Assembly (NCBI GenBank): GCA_001799845.1
Contig: MGUG01000027.1
Location: forward strand, 1-64,000
Length of the DNA: 64,000 nucleotides
Source: Elusimicrobia bacterium GWC2_64_44
GTDB lineage: Bacteria > Elusimicrobiota > Elusimicrobia > Elusimicrobiales > UBA9959
Reading direction: 5' to 3'
In this document: one piece after another, positions 7,466 through 16,366 of the stretch
How the letters are laid out: every line of letters begins with the position of its first letter
Numbering within the stretch: position 1 is the stretch's first letter
The notes under the pieces: model-generated
Seen by the model: the letters and a program-made list of their open reading frames with translations, nothing else
Database searches by the model: none
What the model was told of the DNA's origin: nothing
Position numbers and translations under genes: made by a program

Positions 7466-8760
7466 TTTACGATCCACGGGTCTGGGCCGAAAACACTGCC
7501 GGCCTCTCCGGCCTGGAAGCGGCTGCCGCCCAGGCAGACCTGGAGCATGGGGCAGGCACGGCAGCGCTTGGGCAGCCAGCCGGTACCGCGCATTCTTTTC
7601 AGGAAGGGGTGGGCCCAGGCCCGCGCCAGCCCTGCGCCCAGGAATTCACGCGAGGGGTAGCTGGGCTTCCATGATCCGGCCGCGTCAAGCACCAGCCGCG
7701 TCCAGCCGTCGTCGAAGCGCGCGCCCAGCGCATAAGGCCGGGCGGCGGCCTGCAGCGCGCAGAAGGGCAAGGGATTAGCCAGCACCGCGCGGACCCCGGC
7801 CCGCGGCTGCGCGGCGACCGCCTTCGCCAGCGCCAGGAACTCGCGCCTGGTGAGATCGAACTCCGGCGCCTCTTCCAGCGCCTCCGCCGCCATCATCGGG
7901 CGGTACAATTCCCACAGGTCGAAGCCGAGCGCGCTTACGGCCTCCCGCCAGCGCGTAAAATTTTTTATAGCCTGCCTGGAGACCACCGTGCCGGCCCGCA
8001 CCACTTTGACGCCGGCGGCGCGCAGGCGACCAACGGCCGCGGCCTTGGCCCCTAGCGTCCCGGCCCGGCCGGAGCCGGCGGCGTGGGAAGCCTCGTCGGG
8101 CCCCGGCAGCGAGATCAAGGCGTTGTCCACCAGGCCGGCCAGGGCCCGCGCCCGCGCCGGGGTGAGGAGCACGGCGTTGGTGTTGAGCAGCGTGTAGAAG
8201 CCGAGTCTCCTCGCCAGGCGCAGCAGGCGCTCCAGACCCGCGTAGAGCAGGGGTTCTCCGCCGGTGAAGCGGGCGCTTTTTACGCCCAGCGCGGCGGCTT
8301 CGCGCAGCGCTTTTTCGGCTGTCTTGAGCGGCAGCTCTTCGCCGCTTCGCCCGAAGCAGGCGCGGCAGGCCAGGTTGCACTTCTTGTTCAGCTCCAGCAC
8401 TATCTCCGCCGGGGCCGGCAGTACCGGCTTAATAAGCCCGCGGTCCGCCCAGGCCGCGTTGACCCCGGGGCAGCGCCCTGCGAGGGCGCAGCGCCCGCAG
8501 GCCTTGATCCGGCGGAAAGGCCCGCGCTCGCCCAGCGGCCAGGTGAAATGTTCGAAAGCGTCGGGCATCAGGCAGGCCGGCGCGCCCGTTATGGAAACCA
8601 GGAAATTTTCTTCCAGCGCGGCCAGCAGCGGGTAAAGCGCGGTCCTGGCTTTCGCAGCGTTCGTGCCGGGCGCGAAGGCGGCGCTGAACTCGCGCTCGCG
8701 GCGGCGCAGGTCCAGCTCCAGGCCGCTTTCGGCGGCCGCCGCCAGCAGGCGCTCAAGCAT
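7462..8760 (-). CDS. Radical SAM protein with N-terminal extension and SPASM-like tail
   Basis: 432 residues. Residues 1-110 form a separate extension with a cysteine set (CGRCALAGRCPG, Cys88/91/97). The radical SAM core follows: NKKCNLACRACFG (Cys128/132/135), then ARFTGGEPLLYAG. The tail RCRACPMLQVCLGG fits an auxiliary iron-sulfur site. It starts by ATG inside the end of the preceding gene (8 bp overlap) and ends with an ATGA junction. The substrate is unknown. The N-terminal cysteines could bind another cluster or zinc. It lies in the operon with a second radical SAM enzyme and two deacetylase-like genes. Confidence 0.8.
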   Translation of the reverse strand: MLERLLAAAAESGLELDLRRREREFSAAFAPGTNAAKARTALYPLLAALEENFLVSITGAPACLMPDAFEHFTWPLGERGPFRRIKACGRCALAGRCPGVNAAWADRGLIKPVLPAPAEIVLELNKKCNLACRACFGRSGEELPLKTAEKALREAAALGVKSARFTGGEPLLYAGLERLLRLARRLGFYTLLNTNAVLLTPARARALAGLVDNALISLPGPDEASHAAGSGRAGTLGAKAAAVGRLRAAGVKVVRAGTVVSRQAIKNFTRWREAVSALGFDLWELYRPMMAAEALEEAPEFDLTRREFLALAKAVAAQPRAGVRAVLANPLPFCALQAAARPYALGARFDDGWTRLVLDAAGSWKPSYPSREFLGAGLARAWAHPFLKRMRGTGWLPKRCRACPMLQVCLGGSRFQAGEAGSVFGPDPWIVK

Positions 8761-9898
8761 TCAGCCTCCAGTAATAGGCCCCGTTCCTGAAAGAGCGGGC
8801 GGCGCGGCCTTTCTTCACCAGCGCCTGGCCGGTCACCAGCACTGAATTGCCGTCGGAGCAGTCGTAGCAGAGCGGGACCTTCCTGGCGGCCGCCAGGATC
8901 TGCGCGGTGGAGAGCTCTTTCTTGCCGCGCAGCGTCTCGAGGAAGCACTTTTCATTGTCCGTCAGCAGCGGGCCAGGCGCGCTCTTCGCCGGGGCGGGTT
9001 TGGCGGTCACGGGCCTGAAGCCGGCCCAGCCGAAGAGGCGCAAATAATTGCGGTCCACGCCGCGGCAGGCTTTCCTGAAATAGCAGCGCGCGCAGGGCGG
9101 GCCCTGCTCGCGGTCCGCCGCCGTGCAGGCGTCGAGGTCCCGCGCCTCTCCGGAGGCGGCTACCACCACCGTGTTGAATTTGTAGAGCCCGGCTGCGCTG
9201 TTCTCGAAGCCCGGCAGCAGGCAGGGCGGGACGTTGAGCGCCTTTACCTCGCGGCCAAGCCCCGCCTTGTCCGCCGCGCGCAGGGCCTTCGCTATAAAAG
9301 GCGCGGCCTGCGGCAGGCTGACGCGCAGCCGGCCCGCGCGGGCCATCGCCCCGGTGTGGATAGGATAGATCAGCACGAAATTCGCGACGCCCCTGCCCAT
9401 GAAGAATTCGAGCGTTTTGGGCAGGGCGCGGTAATTGGCGCGGGTTACGAGCAGGTTCACGCCCGCGGCGGTCTTCAGGCGCAGCATGTTGTCGAGCCCG
9501 GCCAGGCTTTTTTTGAAAGCCCCGGTTTTGCCAACCAGCCTGTCGTGAAGCCGGGGGGTATGGCCGGCGAAGGTGAACTTGCAGACGGTAAGGCCGGAGC
9601 GCACCAGCCGCGCGGCCAGGGCGGCGTCGGCCAGGCGCATCCCGTTGGTCTGCAGGCGCACGGCTTTGAACCCGACGCGCCGCGCGGCCTTCACCAGCGG
9701 CGCGAGGTCGCGGCGCAGCAGCGCCTCCCCGCCGGAGAAGCCCAGCCGCGTGAAGCCGGCTTTCTTCGCCTCGTAGATGCGGCGCACGGCGTCGGCCGGC
9801 CGCAGCACCGCGCCCGGGTCGAAATCCGCCTGCGAGCAGAAGCCGCAGCGCAGGTCGCAGGCGTGGTTCAAAATAATTTCGCAGCAGTCGCGCTTCAT
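8753..9898 (-). CDS. Radical SAM protein with a C-terminal winged-helix-like domain
   Basis: 381 residues. ILNHACDLRCGFCSQ places the cluster at Cys14/18/21, followed by LGFSGGEALLRRD. A middle Cys group (DACTAADREQGPPCARCYFRKAC, split over residues about 255-280) suggests an auxiliary cluster. After an Ala/Pro linker, the last 70 residues (LLTDNEKCFLETLRGKKELS to the end) have the helix-helix-wing spacing of winged-helix proteins and include CYDCSDGN. This tail is unusual for a radical SAM enzyme; it may bind a peptide or leader, or DNA. ATG start; GGEP is GGEA here. Confidence 0.75.
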   Translation of the reverse strand: MKRDCCEIILNHACDLRCGFCSQADFDPGAVLRPADAVRRIYEAKKAGFTRLGFSGGEALLRRDLAPLVKAARRVGFKAVRLQTNGMRLADAALAARLVRSGLTVCKFTFAGHTPRLHDRLVGKTGAFKKSLAGLDNMLRLKTAAGVNLLVTRANYRALPKTLEFFMGRGVANFVLIYPIHTGAMARAGRLRVSLPQAAPFIAKALRAADKAGLGREVKALNVPPCLLPGFENSAAGLYKFNTVVVAASGEARDLDACTAADREQGPPCARCYFRKACRGVDRNYLRLFGWAGFRPVTAKPAPAKSAPGPLLTDNEKCFLETLRGKKELSTAQILAAARKVPLCYDCSDGNSVLVTGQALVKKGRAARSFRNGAYYWRLNA

Positions 9899-10671
9899 AG
9901 GTTCAGCAGCTCCCGCATCGGGGCCCAGGAGAACTCCCCCAGGAGGGCCTCCGCCTTAACCGGGACGCTACTGACATTGTAGTATTGAACGGCCCGCTTG
10001 TAAAAAGGCAGCCCGGGCGGCACGCTCCCGAACTCCCAGGAGTGGAAATAGAGCACGGCCGGCAGGCCGGCGGCGTTGAGCCCGGCCACGCGGCGCCGCA
10101 GGAAGCCTGCGCCCGCCCAGCGCAGGAAAGTGCCGCCGAGGAACGGGAAGCCCAGGCCGCAGCAGCGGGCGACGGACGGGGGAAATTCCATGAGCCCGTC
10201 GAGGACCTGGTAGGGCGCGCGGGGCGCGCCAGGGCCGAGGCCGTAGAGGCTGGAATCGTAGGCGAAGCCGGCCGCCTTGATGAGCGGCAGGAATTCCGCG
10301 GCCCGTCCCTTGAGCGACCAGGTCGGGGCCCGGTAGCCCAGCGGCTCGGCGCCCGCGGCGGCTTTGATGGCCTCCCGCGAGCGGGCCAGGTCCGCGGCGA
10401 ACTCCGCCGGGGTCAGGCGCCAGAGCGAGCGGTGTTCGTGGCCGTGGCTGGCCAGCTCGTGGCCTGCGCCGGCTATAGACCGCGCCACCTGCGGGCAGGC
10501 CTGGGCCAGCCGGCCCAGCATGAAAAATGTCGCTTTGAGTTTGTGCCGCGCGAGCAGCGCCAGGATGGCGTCGACGCTGCGGGGGAAATCCCCGGCGGGG
10601 GCGGCCGGCGCCCCGTCGAACAGCACCGTGTCGTGCCATTCTTCCAGGTCCACGGTCAGCGCGTTCTTCAC
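9895..10671 (-). CDS. Polysaccharide deacetylase (NodB family)
   Basis: 258 residues. ALTVDLEEWHD supplies the early acidic metal ligands, KATFFMLGRLA the core strand, and ELASHGHEHRSLW the H-x3-H metal-binding motif. YRAPTWSLKG (catalytic Arg region) and VLYFHSWEFG complete the family pattern. The overall form is like the deacetylases found in exopolysaccharide operons of exosortase-bearing bacteria. The GTG start overlaps the upstream stop by four bases. It has no signal peptide. The predicted reaction is N-deacetylation of an amino-sugar in a surface polymer or its precursor. Confidence 0.85.
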   Translation of the reverse strand: MKNALTVDLEEWHDTVLFDGAPAAPAGDFPRSVDAILALLARHKLKATFFMLGRLAQACPQVARSIAGAGHELASHGHEHRSLWRLTPAEFAADLARSREAIKAAAGAEPLGYRAPTWSLKGRAAEFLPLIKAAGFAYDSSLYGLGPGAPRAPYQVLDGLMEFPPSVARCCGLGFPFLGGTFLRWAGAGFLRRRVAGLNAAGLPAVLYFHSWEFGSVPPGLPFYKRAVQYYNVSSVPVKAEALLGEFSWAPMRELLNL

Positions 10672-12683
10672 CTGGCGCCCGCCGAGGAATAAGGCTCGCG
10701 GCCGCAGCGCCGGCAGGCCGGCAGGAAGCCCCCGCTCTTGAGCAGCAGTTTGCGGAAGGCGGCGTAGGCCGGGCCGTTGTAGGCCCCGGGCGCGCCCAGG
10801 GCTACGGCCAGCGGCTGGCAGCTCAGCAGTTCACCCGAAGGCGACAGCCAGGCCGCGCTGAACTGGCCGCGGCAGAAGCCGGGCTTTTTGAAGGCCGACC
10901 GGGGCGAGTACCAGGCCCGCAGCGCCGGCCCGGAGAGGTCCGGGTAAAAAGAGACGGCGGGGCCCGCGGCGGCCCGGATCCTTGAGATCTGCGCCGCAAG
11001 CTTACGCGCGTCTATGCCGGCGGCCGGCGCGCCGGAGGTTTTCATGGGCGTACTGAAGCCGTTCCCGGCCAACAGGTCCCTCGTGTCCGCCAGGTCCCGC
11101 TCCGTAATGAACTCCAGGTGGTTGAAAGCTATGCCGTCGGCGCCGAGCGCCTTGAGCGCCTGGTAGGCGCGGTACAGGCCGGCGTGGTTGGCGCGGTTGA
11201 TGGTGCACCACAGGGTCAGGCGGGTGCCTGGTTTTCGCCGCGCTTTTATTATCTCAAGGTTGCGCAGGGCGGTGCGCCACGCGCCGCGCGCGCCGGCGGA
11301 ACTTTCGTGCAGGGCGGGCGCTCCGTGCACCGAGACCACTATCTCGGAGGGCCCGGCCGCCGCCAGCGCAGCGGCCCGCGCCGCCGGGACGAACAGGCCG
11401 GTGGTGACCAGCGAGGCGTGGCCTTGCGCCTTGAGCTTTTTTATCAGCTCCGGCAGGTACGGCACCAGCAGCGGCTCGCCGCCGGTCAGATAGAATTTTT
11501 TCGCGCCCGGCCCCAGCTTTTTTATCGCCCGCAGCCAGCCGGCCAGGTCCAGCTCGCGCCCGCCGCCGAGGCCGTGGCGTTTCACGAAGCAGAAAGAGCA
11601 GTCCAGCCCGCAGCGGTAGGTGAGGTCCAGGGCTATATAGGAGGGCGGCGGCAGCGTTTTCGCCGGGGCGGGGAGCCTCCGCGCGGCGGCCAGGTGCTTC
11701 TTTACCAGGGCCGCGGCGGAGCGGCATTCGGCGGCCGTCATCAAAGGCCAGGCCGGCAAATGCACGGCCCCGCGCCAATACTCGTCGGCGCCCGGCAGGG
11801 AGCCTGGCAGCTTTTTCTCCAGCCGCAGCGGACGGTAGGGGCGCTCGAGCGGCACGCCGGCCGCCTTGAAAAGTTTCTCGGCGCCGGCGCGGTCGGGCAG
11901 CAGCAGCGGGAATTCCTGCGCGTCGGGGCTGATGCCTGCCGGCGCGGCGCCGGTCTTGGCTAGCGCGGCGCGGTAGACGGCGTTGGCGGCGCGCGAAGAC
12001 TTCAGCGTGGCCGGCAGCCGCGCGAGCTTCAGTTTCAGGAAGGGCAGCGCCTGCGGCTTCGGCGGCGGCGGGTTCAGCGCCAGCACTTTTTTGAAAAGCT
12101 CGGGCGAGTCGCAGAGCAGCGCGCCGGCCCGCGCGAAAGGCGACGAGACCGGCTTGTAGGGCGACAGCGACAGCACGCCGATGTCGCCGAAGGAACCGAA
12201 TTTTTTTCCGCGCAGCGCGCCGCCCAGGATCTGCGAGGCGTCCTCGATAACGGCGAAGCCGTGCCGGCGCGCCAGGCGCAGGGCGGCCTCCACCGGGGCC
12301 GGCGTGGCGAACATGTGAGGCAGCAGCAGCAGGTCAAGTCCGGGCGCGGCCGCTTCCAGCGCGTCCTCGGAAAGGTTCAGCGTGCGCAGGTCTATGTCCA
12401 GCGGCCGCAGGCGGAAACCCCCGGCGGCCTCGGCCAGCGACGGGTGGGTGATGTCCGGGAAGGCCGCGGTACCGCCGCCGGGCCGCAGGGCCCGCGCGGC
12501 CAGCCGCAGCGCGGTGCGGCCGCTGTCGGTCAGCAAACAGAAGCGCCGCCCGACGAAGGCGGCGAGGTCGCTTTCCAGCGCGGCGCGGTAAGGCGCGAAG
12601 CCGGCCGCCTGCAGCGCTCGGGTCTCCCTGGCGGCGGCGCGCATCAGCCGGCGGTCCAGGCGGTACGGGTCGAAAGGCTTCAC
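10668..12683 (-). CDS. DegT/DnrJ/EryC1 aminotransferase-like domain fused to a radical SAM domain
   Basis: 671 residues in two parts. Residues 1-335 follow the DegT aminotransferase fold: LTDSGRTALRLAARAL near the start, VIEDASQILGG with the PLP-contacting Asp148, and FGDIGVLSLSPYKPVSSP with Lys177 where the Schiff-base lysine is expected. Residues 345-671 are radical SAM: YRCGLDCSFCFV (Cys358/362/365), FYLTGGEPLLVP, and a C-terminal FCRGQFSAAWLSPSGELLSC...CRRCG auxiliary motif. The GTG start overlaps the upstream stop. Continuous reading frame and conserved motifs on both sides argue against a frameshift artefact. It may aminate a sugar or keto compound and modify it radically; substrates unknown. 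Confidence 0.8.
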   Translation of the reverse strand: MKPFDPYRLDRRLMRAAARETRALQAAGFAPYRAALESDLAAFVGRRFCLLTDSGRTALRLAARALRPGGGTAAFPDITHPSLAEAAGGFRLRPLDIDLRTLNLSEDALEAAAPGLDLLLLPHMFATPAPVEAALRLARRHGFAVIEDASQILGGALRGKKFGSFGDIGVLSLSPYKPVSSPFARAGALLCDSPELFKKVLALNPPPPKPQALPFLKLKLARLPATLKSSRAANAVYRAALAKTGAAPAGISPDAQEFPLLLPDRAGAEKLFKAAGVPLERPYRPLRLEKKLPGSLPGADEYWRGAVHLPAWPLMTAAECRSAAALVKKHLAAARRLPAPAKTLPPPSYIALDLTYRCGLDCSFCFVKRHGLGGGRELDLAGWLRAIKKLGPGAKKFYLTGGEPLLVPYLPELIKKLKAQGHASLVTTGLFVPAARAAALAAAGPSEIVVSVHGAPALHESSAGARGAWRTALRNLEIIKARRKPGTRLTLWCTINRANHAGLYRAYQALKALGADGIAFNHLEFITERDLADTRDLLAGNGFSTPMKTSGAPAAGIDARKLAAQISRIRAAAGPAVSFYPDLSGPALRAWYSPRSAFKKPGFCRGQFSAAWLSPSGELLSCQPLAVALGAPGAYNGPAYAAFRKLLLKSGGFLPACRRCGREPYSSAGAR

Positions 12684-13558
12684 GCGGCGCTCCCGGACTT
12701 TTTCCTGGCGGCCAGGCAGACCGTGTTGCCGAGCCGCACCAGGGTGTCGGCCCGCGTGAGGCGGGCCGCCAGGGACAGCGCCCGCGCCCAGCGGGGCGGC
12801 CGGCGCTTGAGCGTGAGGAACAGGCGGTCCTCGTCGGCCGCGATGCTTGTCTGGCGCAGGGCCTCGGCGCGCAGCCCGGCCTCCTTGAGCAGGAAGCGCA
12901 GCGAGCGCGGGGTGAAAAAGTTTATATGCCCGTGATGCAGCGGGCTGCCGCCGTAAAGCCCCAGGGCCTTTCTGGCGGCGGCGCGCAGAGGCATCAGCGA
13001 TTCATCGGGGACCTCGATGTAGACCTTGCCGTCCTGCTTCAGCGCGAGCAGGGCCTCGCGCAGGAATTCCACCGGCTTGGGGGCGAATTGCAGCACGTCC
13101 ACCAGCACCAGCAGGTCGAAGGCGCCCCGGTGCTCGGGACCGGGCAGCAGGGCGTTCTCCACTTTGCCGGCGAGGCCGGGGAAAGACTGGCGCAGGCAGC
13201 CGAAGAAGACTGGGGAGGGTTCCAGGCCGACATACTGCCCGGCGGCGCCGGCCAGGTGCGAGGCGAGGCAGCCCAGGCCCGCGCCGAGTTCCAGCACGGC
13301 CAGCCCCGCCAGGCTGCCGCCGGCCAGTTTCGCCACGCGGGCGGCCCGGCGGCCGTCGGCGCGCAGCCGCGCCTCCAGGAACCCGGGGTCGGCCAGGCGG
13401 TCTATGCACCGGTCGGCGCAGGCCGCGCACTTGGCCGCCGCGCAGCCCCGGTACGGGTCGCGCCAGATAAAGCCGCAGGCCGGGCAGCGCAGGATGGCGC
13501 TGTCCTGGGACCGCAGTATTTCGCGCGGCGGCGCGCCGCAGCAGAGCTTGCAGATCAT
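12680..13558 (-). CDS. SAM-dependent methyltransferase with N-terminal zinc-ribbon
   Basis: 292 residues. The N-terminus has CKLC and ILRCPACGF (Cys25/28), a zinc-ribbon pair common in sugar C- and O-methyltransferases, plus another Cys-rich run (CAAAKCAACADRC). The methyltransferase core has AVLELGAGLGCLASHL (SAM loop), VGLEPSP and FDLLVLVDVLQFAPKP. GHINFFTPRSLRFLLKEAG is typical of class I methyltransferases found in sugar and surface-polymer clusters. The ATG overlaps the SDR stop; the stop overlaps the next GTG. Likely acts in the cytoplasm on a nucleotide sugar or similar small molecule. Confidence 0.75.
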   Translation of the reverse strand: MICKLCCGAPPREILRSQDSAILRCPACGFIWRDPYRGCAAAKCAACADRCIDRLADPGFLEARLRADGRRAARVAKLAGGSLAGLAVLELGAGLGCLASHLAGAAGQYVGLEPSPVFFGCLRQSFPGLAGKVENALLPGPEHRGAFDLLVLVDVLQFAPKPVEFLREALLALKQDGKVYIEVPDESLMPLRAAARKALGLYGGSPLHHGHINFFTPRSLRFLLKEAGLRAEALRQTSIAADEDRLFLTLKRRPPRWARALSLAARLTRADTLVRLGNTVCLAARKKSGSAA

Positions 13559-14289
13559 GTTTTGTTCTTCCAGCGCGGCGAGCGGCGCATGAAGGGTTTC
13601 AGCAGGACGTAATGCCAGCGCGCCATTTTCTCGTGCAGCAGGTCCGGCAGGTTGCGGTAGACGGCGGCCAGCAGCCGCCAGTAGCCGGGCAGGTACGCGC
13701 TGCGGCGGCCCGCCAGCACCGCGGCCAGCATGGCCGGGCCGCAGCCGGTCCCTTCCCCGACGTAAGCCGGGATCAAATTGGTGACGGAGATCGGGAGGCC
13801 TGCTGCCGCGGCGTTCTGGCGCAGGCCCTCGAGGTAATTGAAAAGGAAAGCCTTGGAGGCGTTGTAGGCCGGGCAGCGCGCGTTGCCGCGCACCCCGCCT
13901 ATCGAAGAGACGCAGGCCAGGCGGCCCGCGCCTTTCTTGCGGAAATGCCCGTAGGCCGCGTTCAGGGCGGCTGCGCAGCCGGCGGCGTTGACGGCTATGA
14001 CCTTCTCCTCCGCGGTCCAGTCGGCCTCCGGGTCGTCTGTGTAGAGCCCGGCGCAGACGGCGGCTGCGTCCACGCCGCCCAGGGAGGAGATCAGCGTTTC
14101 GACGCGGGCGTGGGCCCCGGCTACGGAGAGGTCCAGGCGCGACACCTTCGCGGCCGGATAGGCCGCGGAAAAATCCATGATCGCCTCTTCGCGCACGCCG
14201 GTGACGGCCGTGTCCCAGCCGGCGGACAGGAATTCGGCCGCGAGGGCGCGGCCCAGTCCCGAGGTGCCGCCTATGACGAGCGCTTTCAT
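13555..14289 (-). CDS. Short-chain dehydrogenase/reductase
   Basis: 244 residues. The Rossmann motif is VIGGTSGLGRALA; the catalytic set is Ser in CVSSIGG, Tyr142 and Lys146 (CPAYNASK). NAAG follows the usual position. It is a classical SDR that should oxidise or reduce a hydroxyl/keto group with NAD(P). It is first in the seven-gene minus-strand operon (14289 to 6758). No Shine-Dalgarno is visible; the -10-like TAGAAT ends seven bases before the ATG, suggesting a leaderless message. Substrate unknown. Confidence 0.85.
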   Translation of the reverse strand: MKALVIGGTSGLGRALAAEFLSAGWDTAVTGVREEAIMDFSAAYPAAKVSRLDLSVAGAHARVETLISSLGGVDAAAVCAGLYTDDPEADWTAEEKVIAVNAAGCAAALNAAYGHFRKKGAGRLACVSSIGGVRGNARCPAYNASKAFLFNYLEGLRQNAAAAGLPISVTNLIPAYVGEGTGCGPAMLAAVLAGRRSAYLPGYWRLLAAVYRNLPDLLHEKMARWHYVLLKPFMRRSPRWKNKT

Positions 14290-14369
14290 ATGTTTGATTC
14301 TATAATAATTATGCGCCCGGGTATACTTCGCGAAAATACTATAATTTGGGGATTCACCGGAGGAACGGC
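14290..14369. promoter_or_regulatory. Divergent promoter region between the two long operons
   Basis: An AT-rich 80-bp spacer in otherwise GC-rich DNA. For the minus-strand operon, TAGAAT (14297-14302 in reverse) sits seven bases before the ATG with no ribosome-binding site. For the plus-strand operon, TATAAT (14340-14345) is followed by CGGAGGAA and the ATG at 14370. Neither has a clear -35. Confidence 0.55.
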
Positions 14370-15371
14370 ATGGGAATTACGCTAGTGACCGGCGCGGCCG
14401 GCTTTATAGGTTCGCATCTCACGGAGGCGCTGCTCAGGTCCGGGCGCCGAGTGCGCGCTTTTGTGCAGCCGGACAGCTGGCACCTGGACTTCGTGAAAGG
14501 CCTCGGTGTCGAGGTCGTTTACGGAGATCTGTTCGACCGTGACAGCCTCGCGCGGGCGATGGAAGGCGTGGACGAGGTCTACCACCTGGCGGCCTCGGTG
14601 CGCCCGGCGGGCTGGTTCTATTCCCGCTCCGGCCTGCTGGCGGAGATGAACCGCGTGAACTGCGAGGGCACCCGCAACCTGGCCGAAGCCGCCCGCGGCC
14701 GCGTGAAACTTTTTCTGTATTACAGCAGCATAGCCGCGGCCGGCGTGCGCCCCAGCATGGACGAGACCTGCGACGCCCTGCCAGAGACGGAGTACGGCTG
14801 GAGCAAGTATAACGGCGAGAAGTACCTGCTCGACCTGCACAAGGCGGAAGGGTTCCCGGTGAAGGTCGTGCGGCCGGGCTCGGTCTTCGGGCCGCGCCAC
14901 CTGAACATGGCGCTGATCTTCAAGTTCCTGCGCTTCTCTTTCTTCCCTTTCTTCGGGCCCGGCAATAACACCGTGCCCTTCACCTACGTCGAGAACCTCA
15001 TGGACGCCACGCTGCTGGTAGCGGAGAAGGCGCCGTTCGGCGAGACCTACTTCGTGACCGAGGAGCCGGTCAGCATGCGCCGCTTCTTCGGCGGGATAGC
15101 GGCCGCGGCCGGCCGCCGGCTGAGCGGCTTCTACGTGCCGCTCTGGCTGCTCTACCCCGGCTTCCTGCTGAAAGAGGCCGTAGAGGGCCTGTTCCGCTTC
15201 CGGTTCTTCCCGCTGCGCATGGACCTGCGGCTCGACTCCGTGCGCGTCGCCTCCGGCGACTGGGTCTGCAGCAGCGAAAAACTGAAAAAGCTCGGCTGGC
15301 GGCCGCGCTTCACGCTGGCGGAAGCCTTCGAAAAGACGGGCCGCTGGTACAAGGAGCAGGGGCTGGCCTGA
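14370..15371 (+). CDS. NAD-dependent epimerase/dehydratase
   Basis: 333 residues, extended SDR. ITLVTGAAGFIGSHLTEALL is the NAD-binding loop; YHLAAS and the catalytic YGWSKYNGEK (Tyr-x3-Lys) follow, with VRPGSVFGPRH after it. The ATG at 14370 is chosen over an earlier in-frame start because GGAGGAA lies at the right distance before it. It heads the seven-gene plus-strand operon and its stop overlaps the next ATG (TGATG). The likely substrate is a nucleotide sugar or a 3-beta-hydroxysteroid-like alcohol; the family does not decide. Confidence 0.8.
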   Translation: MGITLVTGAAGFIGSHLTEALLRSGRRVRAFVQPDSWHLDFVKGLGVEVVYGDLFDRDSLARAMEGVDEVYHLAASVRPAGWFYSRSGLLAEMNRVNCEGTRNLAEAARGRVKLFLYYSSIAAAGVRPSMDETCDALPETEYGWSKYNGEKYLLDLHKAEGFPVKVVRPGSVFGPRHLNMALIFKFLRFSFFPFFGPGNNTVPFTYVENLMDATLLVAEKAPFGETYFVTEEPVSMRRFFGGIAAAAGRRLSGFYVPLWLLYPGFLLKEAVEGLFRFRFFPLRMDLRLDSVRVASGDWVCSSEKLKKLGWRPRFTLAEAFEKTGRWYKEQGLA

Positions 15372-16366
15372 TGTATTTCGAAGCGACCCTCGCCGAGAAA
15401 GCGCGCAAGTTCTTCAGGCTGGTCCTGGGGCGCGCCGCTTATCCGCCGCGGGACATCACCATAGAGATAACGACCCGCTGCGGGCGCGGCTGCGCGGTCT
15501 GCTTCCGCGGGCCGCTCGGCGTGGCCCCGGCCGACATGCCCCGCGAAACTTTCCTGAAAGTGCTGGCCGCCGTCCGCGAAGGCTACGGCGGCGGCGGGCC
15601 GCGCTACCTCAATTTCGTCGGCCTCGGCGAGCCCTTCTGCCACCCGCAGCTGGCGGAGTTCCTGCGCCTGGCCGCGGAGCGCTTTCCCGGCACCGAGCTG
15701 AACCTCTCCACCGGGCTGGTCCCCTTCGACCGGGAAGGTTTCGCCGCCCTGGTGCGCGGCCGCGTGATAAACCGGCTGAGCGTCTCGCTCGACGGGCCTG
15801 AGCCGGGCGGGAACTTCCACTCCTTTTCCGAAGAGGCCCGCGCGAACCTGGAGTTCCTGGCCGGGCTGAAAAAAAGCGAGCCTGGCTTCAAGATACGCGT
15901 CCAGACCCTGATAACCTCGCGCGCCGCCGTTCTGGCCGCGGCCCGCCTCGCGGCCGGCGCCGGGGCGGACGAGCTGCAGCTGATGCGGGTGGACCTGCAC
16001 GCGTTCGCCGGGACGCCGCCCGTCACGCGCCCGGGCTTCGCCGAAGAGCGCTCCATAGTGGCCGAGGCCTCGGCCCTGGCGGCCTCGCTGGGCCTGCGCT
16101 GCCGCAATAATAACGCCTATAATTTTTTCATGGACCTGGCCTCCGGCTTCGACCGCCGCTGCCTCATCTCAGACGACCATATCTTCGTGAACGCCCAGGG
16201 GGACGCGCTGCCCTGCTTCTTCCTGCGGGACGTGAAATCAGGCAACCTGGCCTCGCAGCCCCTGGCGGCCCTGACCGCCGGGCGCGAAAAGTTCTACGGC
16301 CGCCAGGCCGGGCTGTGCCGCGCCTGCGACATCTATAAGCGGCGTCACGCGGGAGGCCCGGCGTGA
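15371..16366 (+). CDS. Radical SAM protein
   Basis: 331 residues. A 28-residue amphipathic N-terminus leads to ITIEITTRCGRGCAVCFRG (Cys37/41/44). The usual GGEP is replaced by VGLGEPFCHPQL, as in some MoaA-like and SPASM enzymes. The C-terminus has RRCLISDDHIFVNAQGDALPC and GLCRACDIYKRR, compatible with one auxiliary cluster. It is translationally coupled to the epimerase before it and to the B12 radical SAM gene after it. No substrate can be assigned. Confidence 0.8.
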   Translation: MYFEATLAEKARKFFRLVLGRAAYPPRDITIEITTRCGRGCAVCFRGPLGVAPADMPRETFLKVLAAVREGYGGGGPRYLNFVGLGEPFCHPQLAEFLRLAAERFPGTELNLSTGLVPFDREGFAALVRGRVINRLSVSLDGPEPGGNFHSFSEEARANLEFLAGLKKSEPGFKIRVQTLITSRAAVLAAARLAAGAGADELQLMRVDLHAFAGTPPVTRPGFAEERSIVAEASALAASLGLRCRNNNAYNFFMDLASGFDRRCLISDDHIFVNAQGDALPCFFLRDVKSGNLASQPLAALTAGREKFYGRQAGLCRACDIYKRRHAGGPA

